Assembly: GCA_049414205.1 (NCBI GenBank)
Contig: JBMSGE010000002.1
Location: forward strand, 1 to 64,000
Length of the DNA: 64,000 nucleotides
Direction: 5' to 3'
Origin: Nitrosomaritimum sp049414205
Lineage (GTDB): Archaea; Thermoproteota; Nitrososphaeria; Nitrososphaerales; Nitrosopumilaceae
In this document: one piece after another, positions 50,033 through 58,369 of the stretch
Numbering within the stretch: the stretch's first letter is position 1
Layout: every line of letters starts with the position of its first letter
The notes under the pieces: model-generated
Database searches by the model: none
What the model was told of the DNA's origin: nothing
The model's input: only the letters and a program-made list of their open reading frames with translations
Position numbers and translations under genes: made by a program

Positions 50033-50602
50033 TTAAGCTTCTGAATCTAAACTCTTTCTGGGTCTGGTACTAAGGTAAAATGCATGAGCACTAATGATAA
50101 AGGCTGAAAGAAATACCTTTGTTGCAAATACTAGATTCCATGGCCTATCAGGATCTGGATATGCCACTGAAAGTCTATCTATATCTGGAACTATGCCCTC
50201 AATAACCCCTGCAGTAATTTTTGCATTTAATACCGTAAAATTATACAAAACCTCATACAAAGTTATAATCGCAAATCCTAAAAGCATTAACTGAAGTAAT
50301 GCCATTCTTACTCCTACAATTTTATTTCCGGCAGTTCTTTTCCATCCAATCCTTGAAACGCAATACCACCCAATAATTGTAGAAAAGAATATCCAAGTAG
50401 ATACTCTTGCAAAATTCTCAAAAGGAATTACTGTGTTATGTATGGCTTCTCCCATGACATAGGTTCCATTTTCCAGCCATTCTATCATAGTTACATAAAC
50501 ACCATAAACAAGAGAAGATACCATTATGAAACCACAAACATAAAAAATATACAAAAAAACTTTGTATGATGCATCTGATTCTTGAAGATGGCGTGGTTTC
50601 AT
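50033..50602 (-). CDS. four-helix membrane protein
   Basis: 189 residues from the ATG at 50602 (MKPRHLQESD); an upstream TTG at 50617 is possible. Four membrane helices (about 15-38, 60-85, 100-123, 160-180). An external loop carries TAGVIEGIVPDIDRLSVAYP. I do not recognise a family; a small integral membrane subunit is possible. Confidence 0.55.
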   Translation of the reverse strand: MKPRHLQESDASYKVFLYIFYVCGFIMVSSLVYGVYVTMIEWLENGTYVMGEAIHNTVIPFENFARVSTWIFFSTIIGWYCVSRIGWKRTAGNKIVGVRMALLQLMLLGFAIITLYEVLYNFTVLNAKITAGVIEGIVPDIDRLSVAYPDPDRPWNLVFATKVFLSAFIISAHAFYLSTRPRKSLDSEA

Positions 50603-50746
50603 TATGCGATTTGCCAAATTTTGAAATATAAAAATTCATAGCTTGATAAAATAGGTATAAAGAGCAAATAGGAAAGAAATGTTATTGAAAATATCCTTTA
50701 AGATGAAGATCAACGGAATAATAAGAAATTTTGTGGAGTTTTTTTC

Positions 50747-51214
50747 ATGAATGATCTAGGAAATTGGATAGGTGAAATATGTGCTGTATTGCTTCCCATA
50801 AACGAGAAATCCTATAATGGAAATTCAAATTCATCTATCGCAGTTTGTACACTTTCAAGCATAGATCTACTTAGGAAGATATCCAATTCCGATCTTATGA
50901 GCGAAATTTCCATAGTAGGACGACTCCTTTCTGAAAATAAAGGAATTGATGAAATAATACGATACATCAATCAAAATCAAAATATAAAAAAAATTATAAT
51001 TTGTGGTAAAGAGGTATGGGGACACAAGGCAGGACATTCTTTGTTTCAATTACATCAAAATGGAATAGATAACAATAATAGAATTATCGGATCGAAAAGT
51101 CCTGATCCTATTTTATCTGTAAAACATTCTGAGATTAGTTATTTTCAAAAAGAAATAAAATTAATAAATCTAATTGGGGAAACTAATCCTGAAAAAATTT
51201 TTCAATACATCTAA
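50747..51214 (+). CDS. MtrA-like corrinoid protein (tetrahydromethanopterin S-methyltransferase subunit A homologue)
   Basis: 155 residues. Very clear MtrA pattern: SSIAVCTLSSIDLL, ENKGIDEIIRYINQNQNIK, then IICGKEVWGHKAGHSL (the corrinoid-binding His in GHxxG) and NGIDNNNRIIGSKSPDPIL. It lacks the C-terminal membrane helix of methanogen MtrA, so it is cytosolic. No other Mtr subunits lie nearby and the organism is not a methanogen, so it may carry a cobamide methyl group for another transferase. Confidence 0.8.
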   Translation: MNDLGNWIGEICAVLLPINEKSYNGNSNSSIAVCTLSSIDLLRKISNSDLMSEISIVGRLLSENKGIDEIIRYINQNQNIKKIIICGKEVWGHKAGHSLFQLHQNGIDNNNRIIGSKSPDPILSVKHSEISYFQKEIKLINLIGETNPEKIFQYI

Positions 51215-51567
51215 TACCCAGTTCTTTGTCGTTCCCGGTTGATTTCATTTTTTCTTTTGTATTCATCTACAATATCATCTGGAGTTAAATTAAGTTCCAA
51301 TGATGCTTGAACAACAAAATGCCAGATATCAATTAATTCTTCTCGGGCTTCGGCCTCATTAAATTCTGTTGGGGTTTTCCACCATTTCCAATTTGTAGTT
51401 CGTTGTAACTCAACAGCTTCATGCATAATTGCAGTACATAACGCAGAAACTCGTCCCTCCGAATCCTTTGGATATCTATCTAAATTCATCATTTCTGATA
51501 ATCCTTTTTGTAATTGGAATATTTTTTCTAGTCTATCATCCGTTTTTTCAGATGCTTCTTGAGACAT
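51211..51567 (-). CDS. all-alpha NTP pyrophosphohydrolase (MazG/dUTPase-like)
   Basis: 118 residues. Helical with the acidic Mg2+-site pattern (HEAVELQ and EAREELIDIWHF), Trp-rich between (TTNWKWWKTP). This is the all-alpha NTP-pyrophosphatase layout seen in dimeric dUTPases and MazG-like proteins. Converges with the MtrA-like gene (4-base overlap). Confidence 0.78.
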   Translation of the reverse strand: MSQEASEKTDDRLEKIFQLQKGLSEMMNLDRYPKDSEGRVSALCTAIMHEAVELQRTTNWKWWKTPTEFNEAEAREELIDIWHFVVQASLELNLTPDDIVDEYKRKNEINRERQRTGY

Positions 51568-51609
51568 TGAATATTTTCTTTGACTAAATTATTTAAGTTA
51601 AATCTTTTT

Positions 51610-52503
51610 TTAGAATCTAATCATTTTTTCATATAATTTAACTCGTTTTGTAATGTCTGATTTTTTTAATTGCAGTAAACCATCCAACCCATATTTTTCA
51701 ACTGCAAAGGAACCTAACACATTTCCATATACTACGGCTTTTTTTATTTCTGAGAGGCTAGTTGATTTTTTACTAGCTAAATATCCAATCATAGCTCCTG
51801 CAAAAGAGTCTCCAGCACCTGTAGGATCTACAACATCTTCTAATGAGAAGCCTGCTGATGGAAATATTACATCATCAAAAAACATCAAAGAACCATGCTC
51901 ACCCTTTTTTATAATCACATATTTTGCTCCCCAATTCATCATTTTTTTAGCACATTTTATCAAATTGAATTCCTTGGTAAGGAGTTTTGCTTCTTCGTCA
52001 TTTATGACAACAGCATCTACTGCTTTAATCATTTTAATGACTGAATCTCTCTTGGTTGATATCCAAAAATCAATAGTATCACACATTGAAAATTTAACGT
52101 TATCAAATTCTTTTATTAAATTGGTATTTTGATCAGGGTCATTATTTGCAAGATATACAAATTGTGATTTTTTATATTCATCAGGTACACTTGGTTTAAA
52201 ATTTTCAAGAACATTTAGTTCTGTCTTTAAAGTTTCTCTAGTACTCAAAGTATTATCAAATTTACCATCATACCGAAATGTTTTTCCTTCTTTAATTGTA
52301 AATCCTTTCAAGTCTAAATGTTTAGATAGAACTTTTTGGTGTTCTTTTGGAAAGTCTTTTCCAACAACTGCAATCAATCCTGTATTTACAAAATTACTAG
52401 CAGAAATTGCAGCAAAGGTGGCAGCTCCGCCCAACACATTTTTTAAAATTTTCTTTGGAGTTCTTATGGTATCTATAGCGGTAGAACCAAAAACTGTAAG
52501 CAT
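51610..52503 (-). CDS. PfkB-family carbohydrate kinase
   Basis: 297 residues. C-terminal PfkB signature DPTGAGDSFAGAMIGYLAS, with an N-terminal NVLGGAATFAAISASNF motif. Ribokinase-like fold; phosphorylates a sugar or nucleoside. Substrate unknown. A small exported-protein gene lies 10 bases upstream. Confidence 0.87.
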   Translation of the reverse strand: MLTVFGSTAIDTIRTPKKILKNVLGGAATFAAISASNFVNTGLIAVVGKDFPKEHQKVLSKHLDLKGFTIKEGKTFRYDGKFDNTLSTRETLKTELNVLENFKPSVPDEYKKSQFVYLANNDPDQNTNLIKEFDNVKFSMCDTIDFWISTKRDSVIKMIKAVDAVVINDEEAKLLTKEFNLIKCAKKMMNWGAKYVIIKKGEHGSLMFFDDVIFPSAGFSLEDVVDPTGAGDSFAGAMIGYLASKKSTSLSEIKKAVVYGNVLGSFAVEKYGLDGLLQLKKSDITKRVKLYEKMIRF

Positions 52504-52513
52504 TTATTAAAAA

Positions 52514-52966
52514 TTAATTCTGATGTATAAATTCTCTTGCTTGTTCTTCTGTTGGATAATACACAAATGGAACATCAATAGTTGAAAACAATACATCATA
52601 CTTTGTTATTCCACTAATTTTTACTATGGGAACATCATCTGATTCCAAATTAGATTCTGTTTGGAATGTTCCTCGAACTGATTTATTACTTAATGCTGGC
52701 AAAGTAAAAGGCTCTAACTGTCCTTCACCAATAGTCTTACCATCTGCTATTACAAAAAAGTCCGTTTCACCTGCAGTTAAAATCAACAAGGAAGGATTAT
52801 CAAATTCAAGCTGTACATTATATGCTGCTTTTTGATCATTTTCTTCTATTAGATCACTTTCTGTAATTACTACGCCTATCTGTGAGGCTAAAGCATATTG
52901 AGAATAGCCAAACACGCTCATGCCTATGACAAATACAATGATGACAGCTTTTCTGGAATTTTCCAT
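52514..52966 (-). CDS. exported or membrane-anchored beta protein
   Basis: 150 residues. N-terminal hydrophobic segment (AVIIVFVIGMSVFGYSQYAL), then a beta sandwich (VQLEFDNPSLLILTAGETDFFVIADGKTIG). A surface-protein layout similar to LEA14-type beta domains seen in the window at 58368. Family not certain. Confidence 0.6.
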   Translation of the reverse strand: MENSRKAVIIVFVIGMSVFGYSQYALASQIGVVITESDLIEENDQKAAYNVQLEFDNPSLLILTAGETDFFVIADGKTIGEGQLEPFTLPALSNKSVRGTFQTESNLESDDVPIVKISGITKYDVLFSTIDVPFVYYPTEEQAREFIHQN

Positions 52967-53098
52967 GTGTGACTATCTGAAAATTCCTTTTTAATCCAAA
53001 AGAGAAAAAATTCCAATAACATGTGTAAAAATTTTGATCTAGTCTTTAAGCTCATTAGAGCTAACAGGATAAATTAAAACTCCTTAAACTAGGAATTG

Positions 53099-53578
53099 AT
53101 GGCTAAAATAAAACTCAAATTCGGAGAAAATGAAATTGAGGTTGATTCTAGAGATTTCTATGTTGATAATCAAACTTTAGGTGAAGTTATTGAAAATCTT
53201 GCAAAACTAATGGAAGAAAACCAAACTAAACCAATTTATGAAAAACCTACTACCAGTGAAATTCCTAAAGAACAAACCTTTGACAGCCTAAGTTCTTTAG
53301 AGGATGTTGAAATTTTTGAACCAGAATTTAATGAACCCAAAGCCATTTCTGCAGAAGAAATTAAAGACAAACTCAAAATTTTGGAAAAAAACTCTTTCTT
53401 TGATTCCCCACGAACCGTTACTGAAACTGTACAACAATTACGAGAATACGGCTGGGTTGCTAGTCCACTAGATGTTTCTAAAACTTTAGTTAACATGGCC
53501 TCAAATAGAGAAATTTCAAAAAATTCTACAGAGAATAGAACTCATTACTTTGCACAAGAAGCAATACTAATCAATTAA
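53099..53578 (+). CDS. hypothetical protein with possible C-terminal winged-helix domain
   Basis: 159 residues from the ATG at 53099. N-terminal strand region (KIKLKFGENEIEVDSRDFYV), acidic linker, then a helical C-terminal part (TVTETVQQLREYGWVASPLDVSKTLVNM) that resembles a DNA-binding wing-helix. Its end overlaps the convergent zinc-ribbon gene by 8 bases. Family not recognised. Confidence 0.55.
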   Translation: MAKIKLKFGENEIEVDSRDFYVDNQTLGEVIENLAKLMEENQTKPIYEKPTTSEIPKEQTFDSLSSLEDVEIFEPEFNEPKAISAEEIKDKLKILEKNSFFDSPRTVTETVQQLREYGWVASPLDVSKTLVNMASNREISKNSTENRTHYFAQEAILIN

Positions 53579-53762
53579 TTTTATACTCGCATTTTCCACA
53601 AGAATCAAAAATCTCACCTTCTAGATGATCAAAGTGAGTTTTGCATTTCAGACATGTGTGATGCATATCAAAATACCCATCATCCTCAGTTTCTCCTATC
53701 TGCTTTGATTCTAATTCCGTACTTCCACATTTGATGCAATGACAACCACATTCAATTTTCAT
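53571..53762 (-). CDS. 63-residue zinc-ribbon protein
   Basis: Starts with CGCHCIKCGS, then CLKC, then CGKC near the end: three Cys pairs, an extended zinc ribbon. Ends converge with the upstream gene by 8 bases. Part of the large zinc-microprotein set of the window. Confidence 0.68.
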   Translation of the reverse strand: MKIECGCHCIKCGSTELESKQIGETEDDGYFDMHHTCLKCKTHFDHLEGEIFDSCGKCEYKIN

Positions 53763-53813
53763 GATGATTCATTTCCGATAATCTATGTATAGTTGTTACA
53801 CATATAGAAATTA

Positions 53814-53969
53814 TTGGGTAAAAAAAGAGAAATCCCACTTGAAATTGATGATCATTTTAAACTGTATGGAAAAGAACCATGGGAAGTAGAATACGGAGAA
53901 AAATGCCCAGTTTGCAATATTAGAATTGATGAATATGGTTTCTGTTCATGTGGTTCAAGTGGAGATTAG
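53814..53969 (+). CDS. 51-residue Cys-rich protein
   Basis: TTG at 53814 to TAG at 53967-53969. Tryptophan/Glu-rich first half (LYGKEPWEVEYGEK), then CPVC and CSCG. Zinc-ribbon type. Its stop overlaps that of the convergent surface protein by 4 bases. Confidence 0.65.
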   Translation: MGKKREIPLEIDDHFKLYGKEPWEVEYGEKCPVCNIRIDEYGFCSCGSSGD

Positions 53970-54886
53970 ACTTGGTTTTGTTTTCTTTTAATTAGAAACA
54001 CGGCAATACTTATTCCAGCTATTATAATCACTCCAACATACACAAAAGGTGAGTAATCTTGTGAGTTTACTGTACTTACATCAGGTATGATTGTGCCAGT
54101 TATGGTGATATCACCTGAACTTTCAGGCCTAAGGTTTATCCAGACATGAGTTCCATTATTGATGTAATCGTGAAAGAATATTTTCTCTTCATCTACAAGC
54201 ACCTCATATGGCTCAGCCAAAAAATTCACTGGAATGATTATAGTTACAAACTCATTTTCCCCAACCACCTCTAAATTCAATCCATCTAATTTTTCATTTA
54301 GACCAAATTGATGTATTTCAGAAAAAGTTCGAATCTCAAAAGAATATTCTTTATCTTGGATTTTTATTTTCTCAGATTTCTTTGGTTCATTTAAAGAATA
54401 TTCTAATGTCATTTGGCATCCATGACACATAATTCCCTTTTTATCACCAAGCATAACTGGTTTATTATTAACAAAAATCAAGTCGGCATCATCTGGAAGT
54501 ATAAAAGATGTACTTTGAAGATAAAGAAATTCCATAGTCCAAAAATTACCCTCCATAATCAATTCATCAATTAAATCATATTTTATAATCACATCATCTC
54601 TTGATGGAAATATCATCAAACTATCCTCATCTTCAATACTGCCATATTGTATTGCATTTCCCTCTTCATCTTTTACAATTAGATTTTCTTTTTTACCGTC
54701 AAGTAGATCTATTTGATGAGGTTCGCCTTGACCTCTAACCACATGTGTTACCTCAATCTCTCCTAAGGAATTGATTTTTACTTCAATTGATTTTTGTTTG
54801 GAATCTTCAAAAATCTGAGCATAGGCTGAAGGTAGAAGTATTAATGCTGATAAAATTATTGAGAAAATAATTACTCCGTGATTCAT
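53966..54886 (-). CDS. membrane-anchored surface protein
   Basis: 306 residues. Signal peptide (1-23), beta-rich external domains (about 30-270, with ITVSHVV-type strands and a single Cys pair CHGCQM), C-terminal membrane helix (FVYVGVIIIAGISIAVFLI) and basic tail. No family recognised. It directly follows the cyclophilin gene on the same strand (1-base spacing), so they are probably co-transcribed. Confidence 0.68.
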   Translation of the reverse strand: MNHGVIIFSIILSALILLPSAYAQIFEDSKQKSIEVKINSLGEIEVTHVVRGQGEPHQIDLLDGKKENLIVKDEEGNAIQYGSIEDEDSLMIFPSRDDVIIKYDLIDELIMEGNFWTMEFLYLQSTSFILPDDADLIFVNNKPVMLGDKKGIMCHGCQMTLEYSLNEPKKSEKIKIQDKEYSFEIRTFSEIHQFGLNEKLDGLNLEVVGENEFVTIIIPVNFLAEPYEVLVDEEKIFFHDYINNGTHVWINLRPESSGDITITGTIIPDVSTVNSQDYSPFVYVGVIIIAGISIAVFLIKRKQNQV

Positions 54887-55363
54887 CTATTCCACAGTTA
54901 CATGAAGCATTTTGGCTTCTTCCAAAGGACAATCATTACTGTCTCTTTGTAAATTCACTATTTTATCTGCAACATCCATTCCTTCGGTTACTTCACCAAA
55001 TACAGTGTATTGCCTATCCAAAAATGTGGAATCTGTAGTTACAATAAAAAACTGTGAGCCTGCACTATCTGGATCTTGTGCTCTTGCCATTGAAACAATT
55101 CCACGTAAATGAGATCTAGAACTAAATTCAGCCTTGACACTATAGCCAGGTCCTCCCATTCCCCAAGAACTTTTGTTTTCGGTTTTCGTATTTGGGTCTC
55201 CACCTTGAATCATAAATCCAGGAATTACTCTATGAAAAAGAGTTCCATCGTAGAATCCTTCCTTTGCTAATTTTTCAAAATTTCTAACAGTTTCTGGAGC
55301 CAGTTCGGGAAGTAATTTAAAAGAGATTTTTCCTAAATTTGTCTCAATTGTAATATTACTCAA
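54887..55363 (-). CDS. cyclophilin-type peptidyl-prolyl cis-trans isomerase
   Basis: 158 residues. FHRVIPGFMIQGGDPN and SAGSQFFI motifs with the catalytic Arg/Phe frame (ARAQDPDSAGSQFFIVT). Bacterial/archaeal single-domain cyclophilin, cytosolic (no signal). Transcribed into the surface protein gene. Confidence 0.93.
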   Translation of the reverse strand: MSNITIETNLGKISFKLLPELAPETVRNFEKLAKEGFYDGTLFHRVIPGFMIQGGDPNTKTENKSSWGMGGPGYSVKAEFSSRSHLRGIVSMARAQDPDSAGSQFFIVTTDSTFLDRQYTVFGEVTEGMDVADKIVNLQRDSNDCPLEEAKMLHVTVE

Positions 55364-55615
55364 TAAATCGATTCAACAGTATTACCATAAGAGTCTTTTG
55401 TGCAAAAATTTTTTAAAAATTATTAAAGATAATTATTTTATTATGAAAAATTTTCAAATGTTAATCCGTAATTCGTTAATAAAATTATAGTTTTTAACTC
55501 ACAAAAATCTGTTTAACAAAATTTTGCAAATTGAAATTTATTAAAATCATAAAATCAAAAATAAATTGATTCTAAAAGTTATAGTGTTATATAGAACAAA
55601 TAAAATTAGAATTCG

Positions 55616-55840
55616 TTGAATCGTACAAATCAGAGCACGATCATTAAAGAAGCAATTAATTCTTATCTGGACAAGGGCGTTACCGACAAACAAGACATCT
55701 ATACTAAAGTAGTAGATGAACTTGGAGTTCCACGACCCACTGTCAGAAGAGTAGCAAGAGACCTTCGAAATGAATTATTAAATAAAATTCAGATTTTGCA
55801 ATCTGACATGACTAAAACAACTCCTGAAGAAGACCAATAA
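55616..55840 (+). CDS. 74-residue helix-turn-helix protein
   Basis: TTG start. Pattern IYTKVVDELGVPRPTVRRVARDLR is a helix-turn-helix with the recognition helix at PRPTVRRVARD. It may be a small DNA-binding regulator. About 250 bases upstream show no gene. Confidence 0.65.
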   Translation: MNRTNQSTIIKEAINSYLDKGVTDKQDIYTKVVDELGVPRPTVRRVARDLRNELLNKIQILQSDMTKTTPEEDQ

Positions 55841-55925
55841 ACTTGGCTCCTTTTTCTTTTTGATTAATATCAACCACTGATATCAAGCATTACTGTTATA
55901 AGCAATGAAATTTTTGGACTAAATA

Positions 55926-56402
55926 ATGGGACACTTGGGAAACCATTTGGCTACAGTAGTAACAGGAGTTTTTGCAGCAGTATTGACAGGATTATGGCCT
56001 GTTTTAGTTGATTTTGCTCCAATCCTAGAGTTTGTATTTATCATGGCAGTCCCAATTACTTGGTTCCTTACTGGAATTTGTTGGATTGCCCAAAGAAGTG
56101 CTGATTATGCACACAACCATCCTACACCATCCACACATGAAAAAAAAAGCTTGAGTAATCCACAAAAAGTTGCTCAAATTTATACAGCAGATGGAAAACA
56201 AGCAAGTCAAACTGAAATTAAAGAAGCCAAAACAGAACTTACCGGAGAATTAAATTCTCTTAAAGAAACTGTAAAACTAAAAGATGATGAAATTGACAGA
56301 TTAAATCAAGAAATTTCTAATTTACAAACTTTGGTTCAAATTGAATCCCTGAAGACCGAACTTGCAAATCTTAAGATGCTAGCATCAAAGTCAAAAAAAT
56401 AA
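55926..56402 (+). CDS. two-helix membrane protein with C-terminal coiled coil
   Basis: 158 residues. Two membrane helices (about 8-28 and 32-55, the second with ITWFLTGICWIAQ), then a basic linker and a heptad-rich coiled coil (LKETVKLKDDEIDRLNQEISNL). Possibly a tethered scaffold; family not recognised. Follows the HTH gene by 85 bases. Confidence 0.6.
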   Translation: MGHLGNHLATVVTGVFAAVLTGLWPVLVDFAPILEFVFIMAVPITWFLTGICWIAQRSADYAHNHPTPSTHEKKSLSNPQKVAQIYTADGKQASQTEIKEAKTELTGELNSLKETVKLKDDEIDRLNQEISNLQTLVQIESLKTELANLKMLASKSKK

Positions 56403-56404
56403 GA

Positions 56405-56524
56405 TCAATCTTTGCAATGACAACAAACGATTCCATGATTGTCTTTGCAGCCAGGACAGCTAACAGCGCCCCCATAATGACATTTACAAGAACATAACTC
56501 GGTTGGATCTTTGTTTGTACTCAT
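56405..56524 (-). CDS. 39-residue Cys/His-rich microprotein
   Basis: ATG at 56524. CSCKCH, CPGC, CCHCKD: three Cys-rich clusters in 39 residues, like the protein at 562-696. Convergent with the coiled-coil gene. Likely zinc-binding; role unknown. Confidence 0.6.
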   Translation of the reverse strand: MSTNKDPTELCSCKCHYGGAVSCPGCKDNHGIVCCHCKD

Positions 56525-56661
56525 TTACTATATGTCTAAACTTTGTTATTATATGACTTTTGTATTTTTTTTGAAAATTTTTAATTAGAATTATTTTTTT
56601 GCTAAAAATTATTCCCTTTTAACTACATAACACCCTAAGAAAACCTATCTTATTGTATTAC

Positions 56662-56757
56662 TTATCTCAAAGGAACACGAGTATCAAGCCACTTCTTCTT
56701 TTTGAATTTTACAAACTGTTCTAATATATTGAAAATCATTATCAGGGAATTATTCAT
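56662..56757 (-). CDS. possible 31-residue basic microprotein
   Basis: ATG at 56757 to TAA at 56662. Hydrophobic start (LIMIFNILEQF), then basic VKFKKKKWLD. An AT-rich element lies upstream at a leaderless distance. Only composition supports it; the remainder of 56525-56805 shows no gene. Confidence 0.28.
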   Translation of the reverse strand: MNNSLIMIFNILEQFVKFKKKKWLDTRVPLR

Positions 56758-56805
56758 GTTGATTTTTTTGATAATTTGGATATATTCAATATTAAGATAG
56801 AAAAT

Positions 56806-57333
56806 TTAATTTTTCAAATTAAATGCCATTTTTAATGTCCCATCTACCATTTCACGCAATCTTTCCTTTGCAGATTCATCAGTTAAAGAATTATCAGAAA
56901 TAGAATCTACAGTCAAGAACACTGCTTTGGGATTGGTTATCACGCGAAAATATGATAATAGTTGAGTTATCAAGGTCTGCACATCAATAAACCCAATGTT
57001 TCCTGCAGCCATAATGACCATTCCTGCAACTTTTCCCTCTGTTTTCTTGTAATTTACATACTCAAACAAATTTTTCAAAGATGAACTGAAAAAGGAATTG
57101 TAGATAGGAGATCCAATTAACCATACATCAGCATCCATCACATCATTAGCAGCATTTTTTGTTGTATCATTATATTCTTCTTCAGGGCCTCTATAACATT
57201 GAATTTGCTCTTCAGATAAGTTAACTAGCTTGACTTCTACATTCTTGGATTTGATATAATCAAAAACATAATTCATTGCCAAGTGAGTGTTTCCATTTTT
57301 TCTGGGACTTGCTGAAATAATTACAACCTTCAC
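56806..57333 (-). CDS. NADPH-dependent FMN reductase/flavodoxin-fold protein
   Basis: 175 residues. VIISASPRKNGNTHLAM (FMN phosphate loop) and WLIGSPIYNSFFSSSLKNLFEY of the NAD(P)H-dependent FMN reductase family (SsuE/ArsH/Lot6 relatives). Likely an FMN quinone or metal reductase. Confidence 0.85.
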   Translation of the reverse strand: MKVVIISASPRKNGNTHLAMNYVFDYIKSKNVEVKLVNLSEEQIQCYRGPEEEYNDTTKNAANDVMDADVWLIGSPIYNSFFSSSLKNLFEYVNYKKTEGKVAGMVIMAAGNIGFIDVQTLITQLLSYFRVITNPKAVFLTVDSISDNSLTDESAKERLREMVDGTLKMAFNLKN

Positions 57334-57390
57334 GATTCTATCCGTTCATCTTTGTATTTAAACCGCGACAAATTTTCTTGAAATTAAAAA

Positions 57391-57484
57391 CGGGCTTGGA
57401 GGGCTTCGATCCCTCGACCTGTAACTTAGGAGGCTACCGCGCTATCCATGCTTCGCGTCATTTTTGACTCTGCGCCACAAGCCC
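57391..57484 (-). tRNA. tRNA-Arg(CCT) with a D-loop intron
   Basis: 94 bases including the discriminator; the acceptor stem GGGCTTG/CAAGCCC is perfect. The anticodon stem-loop is GTAGC-CTCCTAA-GTTAC, anticodon CCT. T-arm GAGGG-ATCGAAG-CCCTC. Between the two D-stem strands (GCGC/GCGC) sit 29 bases where about 10 are expected; about 19 extra bases form GTCA-AAAA-TGAC, so I infer a noncanonical intron in the D-loop, leaving a 75-base mature tRNA. D-loop introns are unusual but known in some archaea. Confidence 0.85.
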
Positions 57485-57508
57485 AGCAAAAAAAATACTT
57501 GTAATTAT

Positions 57509-58243
57509 TTAAGCGTAATCTAGATTAGTTCTGATTATGTCTTGAATGTTTTTCCAGCTAAGATTTCCTTTATCATCCCATTTTTCAAAATAAATTACAT
57601 CCTTTAATCCAAGTCGTGGAAGCCAACCTGCACTTTCCAAATCAGGTTTTGTTGCAAATTCATCGACATATCCTAAACAAAGATAGGCTACAGGAACAAC
57701 ATGATTTGGTAATTCTAATACGTCTTTCAAAACATCATTTGAAAGTATACTTACCCAACCAAGTCCCACTCCCTCAGTTCTTGCAGCAAGCCAAAGGTTT
57801 TGAATAGCACAACAAACACTGTACAAACCTGCTTCGGGAATACTTGATCTCCCTATAACAAATGGACCAAATTTGGATGGATCATATGTAACACAGAGAT
57901 TTACGGGAGATTCAAGAATTCCTTCCAGCTTAAATGACAAATATTTTGATTTTTTAGGCTCTTCAATTAATTGTGAGGATTTTTCCTTTTCTTCTTCAAA
58001 AGATTGCTTTATTCTTGCTTTAGTTTTAGTATCTTTAATCAGAATAAAATTCCATGGCTGAGAAAAACCTACTGAAGGTGCATGATGAGCTGCATTCAAA
58101 ATTCTCGATAACACTTCATCTTCAATAGGCCTAGATGTAAAGTGAGATCTAACATCTCGTCTGGAATGAATTGCCTTGTATAGGCCATTTTTCTCCTCTT
58201 CAGTGAATTCTTCAGTCATCTTCCTTTCTGTTTTACCTTTCAT
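57509..58243 (-). CDS. bluB: 5,6-dimethylbenzimidazole synthase (BluB, nitroreductase family)
   Basis: 244 residues. HHAPSVGFSQPWNFILI, GRSSIPEAGLYSVCCAIQNLWLAAR (the BluB family stretch) and the final WLPRLGLKD-type region. It cuts reduced FMN to make the lower ligand of cobalamin, so the host likely makes true B12. Directly near tRNA genes. Confidence 0.9.
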   Translation of the reverse strand: MKGKTERKMTEEFTEEEKNGLYKAIHSRRDVRSHFTSRPIEDEVLSRILNAAHHAPSVGFSQPWNFILIKDTKTKARIKQSFEEEKEKSSQLIEEPKKSKYLSFKLEGILESPVNLCVTYDPSKFGPFVIGRSSIPEAGLYSVCCAIQNLWLAARTEGVGLGWVSILSNDVLKDVLELPNHVVPVAYLCLGYVDEFATKPDLESAGWLPRLGLKDVIYFEKWDDKGNLSWKNIQDIIRTNLDYA

Positions 58244-58287
58244 TTGTTAAACGTTAATAATGTCTACAACTAGTCTTGTTTTTCAAT

Positions 58288-58361
58288 GGGCCGGTAGTCT
58301 AGCTGGTTAGGATACCGCCTCGACACGGCGGTGATCGTGAGTTCGAATCTCTCTCGGCCCA
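58288..58361 (+). tRNA. tRNA-Val(GAC)
   Basis: 74 bases including discriminator A. Acceptor GGGCCGG/TCGGCCC (one G-U at the bottom), anticodon stem CCGCC/GGCGG, loop TCGACAC with anticodon GAC. Two oddities: C rather than T at position 33, and a T-T mismatch in the T-stem (GTGAG/CTCTC). No intron. Confidence 0.88.
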
Positions 58362-58362
58362 C

Positions 58363-58369
58363 TTTTTTT
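58363..58369 (+). terminator. T-run terminator after tRNA-Val
   Basis: TTTTTTT at 58363-58369 directly follows the tRNA 3' end. Archaeal RNA polymerase stops at such T-runs. It also contains the stop region of the convergent 58368 gene. Confidence 0.5.

Noticed and set aside
57616..58061. Plus-strand open frames opposite BluB
   Set aside because: Shadow frames of the BluB gene, without family motifs; typical of AT-rich complementary strands.
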